The notes below the pieces were generated by a model, which worked only from the letters and a program-made list of their open reading frames with translations, was not told where the DNA came from and searched no databases. The position numbers and the translations under genes are program-made. Of a stretch of DNA of 64,000 bases, positions 63,182-64,000 are shown in pieces (the stretch's first letter is position 1; the number at the start of each line of letters is the position of its first letter). Source of the stretch: Certhia americana (lineage: Eukaryota > Chordata > Aves > Passeriformes > Certhiidae). Location of the stretch: contig CM031857.1 in assembly GCA_018697195.1 (NCBI GenBank), positions 92,689,755-92,753,754 of the forward strand. Reading direction: 5' to 3'.

Positions 63182-64000
63182 GGGAGGTTCGGGAACGGTT
63201 GCGGGAAGTCGGGAAGGTTGGGAAGGGAAGGTTTGGAGGTTTGGGAAGTTTGGGAAGGGAAGGTTTGGGAAGTGTTTGGGATGGTTTGGGAATGGGAAGG
63301 TTTGGGAAGGTTTGGGAAGGTTTGGGAGAGGTTTGGAAGAGGAAGGTTTGGGAAGGTTTGGAACGGGAGGTGTGGGGAAGGTGTTGGGAAGGTTTGGAAG
63401 GGACGGTGTGGGAAGGTTTGGAAGGTTTGGGAGAGGGAGGTTGGGAAGGTTTGGAAGGGAAGTTTGGGAAGTGGGGGGGGGGAAAAAAGAAAAAAATGTT
63501 GTGGGGAAGGTTTGGGAGTTTGGAAGTTAGGTTGGAAGGTTTGGAAGGTTAGGTTTGGAAGGTTTGGGAAGGGAGGTTTGGAAGGTTAGTTGGGGAAGGG
63601 AGGGTGGGAGGGGTGGGGGAATGTTTGCGAAGGTTAGGGTTTGGGAAGGGAGGTTTGGTAAGGTTTGGAAGCGTTGGAAGGGTTGAAGGGAGAAGGTTTG
63701 GGAAGGTTGGGAGTTTGGGATGATTAGGTTTGGGAGGTTTAGGAAGGTACGGTGTTGGGAATGTTTGGAAGGTTAGTTTAGGGAAGGTTAGGTTTGGGAA
63801 GGTTCGGTTGGGAAGGTGTGGGAAGTTTGGGAAGGTGGTGGGAGGGGAGTTTGGAAGGGGAAGGTTGGGAAGGTTTGGAAGGGAGGTTGGAGGGAAGTGG
63901 GGAAGGGAAGGGGGGTAAGGGAAGGGGAGGTTTGTGAGGAAGGGAAGTTTGGGAAGGGAAGGTATGGCAGGGAGGTTTGAAGAGGAAGGTGTGGGAAGGT
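63182..64000. repeat. G-rich minisatellite, about 10-bp GGGAAGGTTT units
   Basis: More than 800 bp of imperfect tandem GGGAAGGTTT / GGAAGGTTTGG units running off the right edge of the window. The + strand is almost pure G/A/T with very little C, so strand asymmetry is extreme and G-quadruplex potential is high. Stop codons are rare in the unit, so frames of 140, 149 and 84 codons rich in Gly, Trp, Lys, Val and Glu appear in different forward frames. These are repeat artefacts. A G9-A6 patch at about 63473-63487 interrupts the array. Confidence 0.93.

Noticed and set aside
63130..63918. Gly/Trp/Lys-rich frames of 140, 149, 84 and 62 codons
   Set aside because: Artefacts of the GGGAAGGTTT minisatellite; several frames are open at once with the same biased composition.
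1..64000. CRISPR arrays, operons, phage or plasmid systems
   Set aside because: The window is vertebrate nuclear DNA; no direct-repeat/spacer arrays or prokaryotic gene organisation are present.
1..64000. tRNA and rRNA genes
   Set aside because: No A-box/B-box pair or conserved rRNA segment was recognised by eye; a covariance-model scan would be decisive.

Overview
This is a draft-quality stretch of vertebrate nuclear DNA, almost certainly from a bird. It holds CR1-type LINE tails, endogenous-retrovirus LTRs, GC-rich CpG islands in an AT-rich background, long tandem minisatellites and one 10-N assembly gap. The only protein-coding gene I can support is IRS2, insulin receptor substrate 2, on the + strand. 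The LTR style reminds me of songbirds, but that is recollection, not proof.

Layout. Positions 1-25.9 kb are upstream of IRS2 and have no credible coding exon. They contain simple repeats, a minus-strand LTR with a lysine-tRNA-like primer site (about 9.9-10.4 kb), a LINE reverse-transcriptase relic (about 12.6 kb), a possible LTR followed by an 11-bp minisatellite (16.3-17.4 kb), two CR1 fragments (17.8 and 20.6 kb), an orphan CpG island (21.5-22.3 kb) and a perfect 72-bp tandem duplication (23.3 kb). From 25.96 kb a large CpG island forms the IRS2 promoter and runs into exon 1. It carries FOX sites and an E-box next to a TGTTTTG insulin-response-type element.

IRS2 exon 1 encodes 1168 codons plus one base (27922-31426). 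A 22.5-kb intron follows (31427-53885), containing an intronic CpG-rich patch, an (AT)n tract with the assembly gap, and a solo LTR with 6-bp flanking repeats. Exon 2 (from 53886) completes the last codon, gives the stop, and carries a 3'UTR of about 2.4 kb with let-7 and miR-7 seed sites, a Pumilio motif and tandem poly(A) signals ending at 56269-56274. The spliced protein is 1169 residues.

Downstream, 56.3-63.2 kb looks intergenic apart from a small CpG-rich patch near 61.9 kb and poly-G tracts. From 63.18 kb to the window end there is a G-rich GGGAAGGTTT-type minisatellite. It and the 11-bp minisatellite create long false open frames in all three forward frames.

I found no undescribed gene system. 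The items most worth a second look are regulatory: possible upstream ORFs in the IRS2 leader, the orphan and intronic CpG islands, and the odd boundaries of the 9.9-kb LTR fragment.
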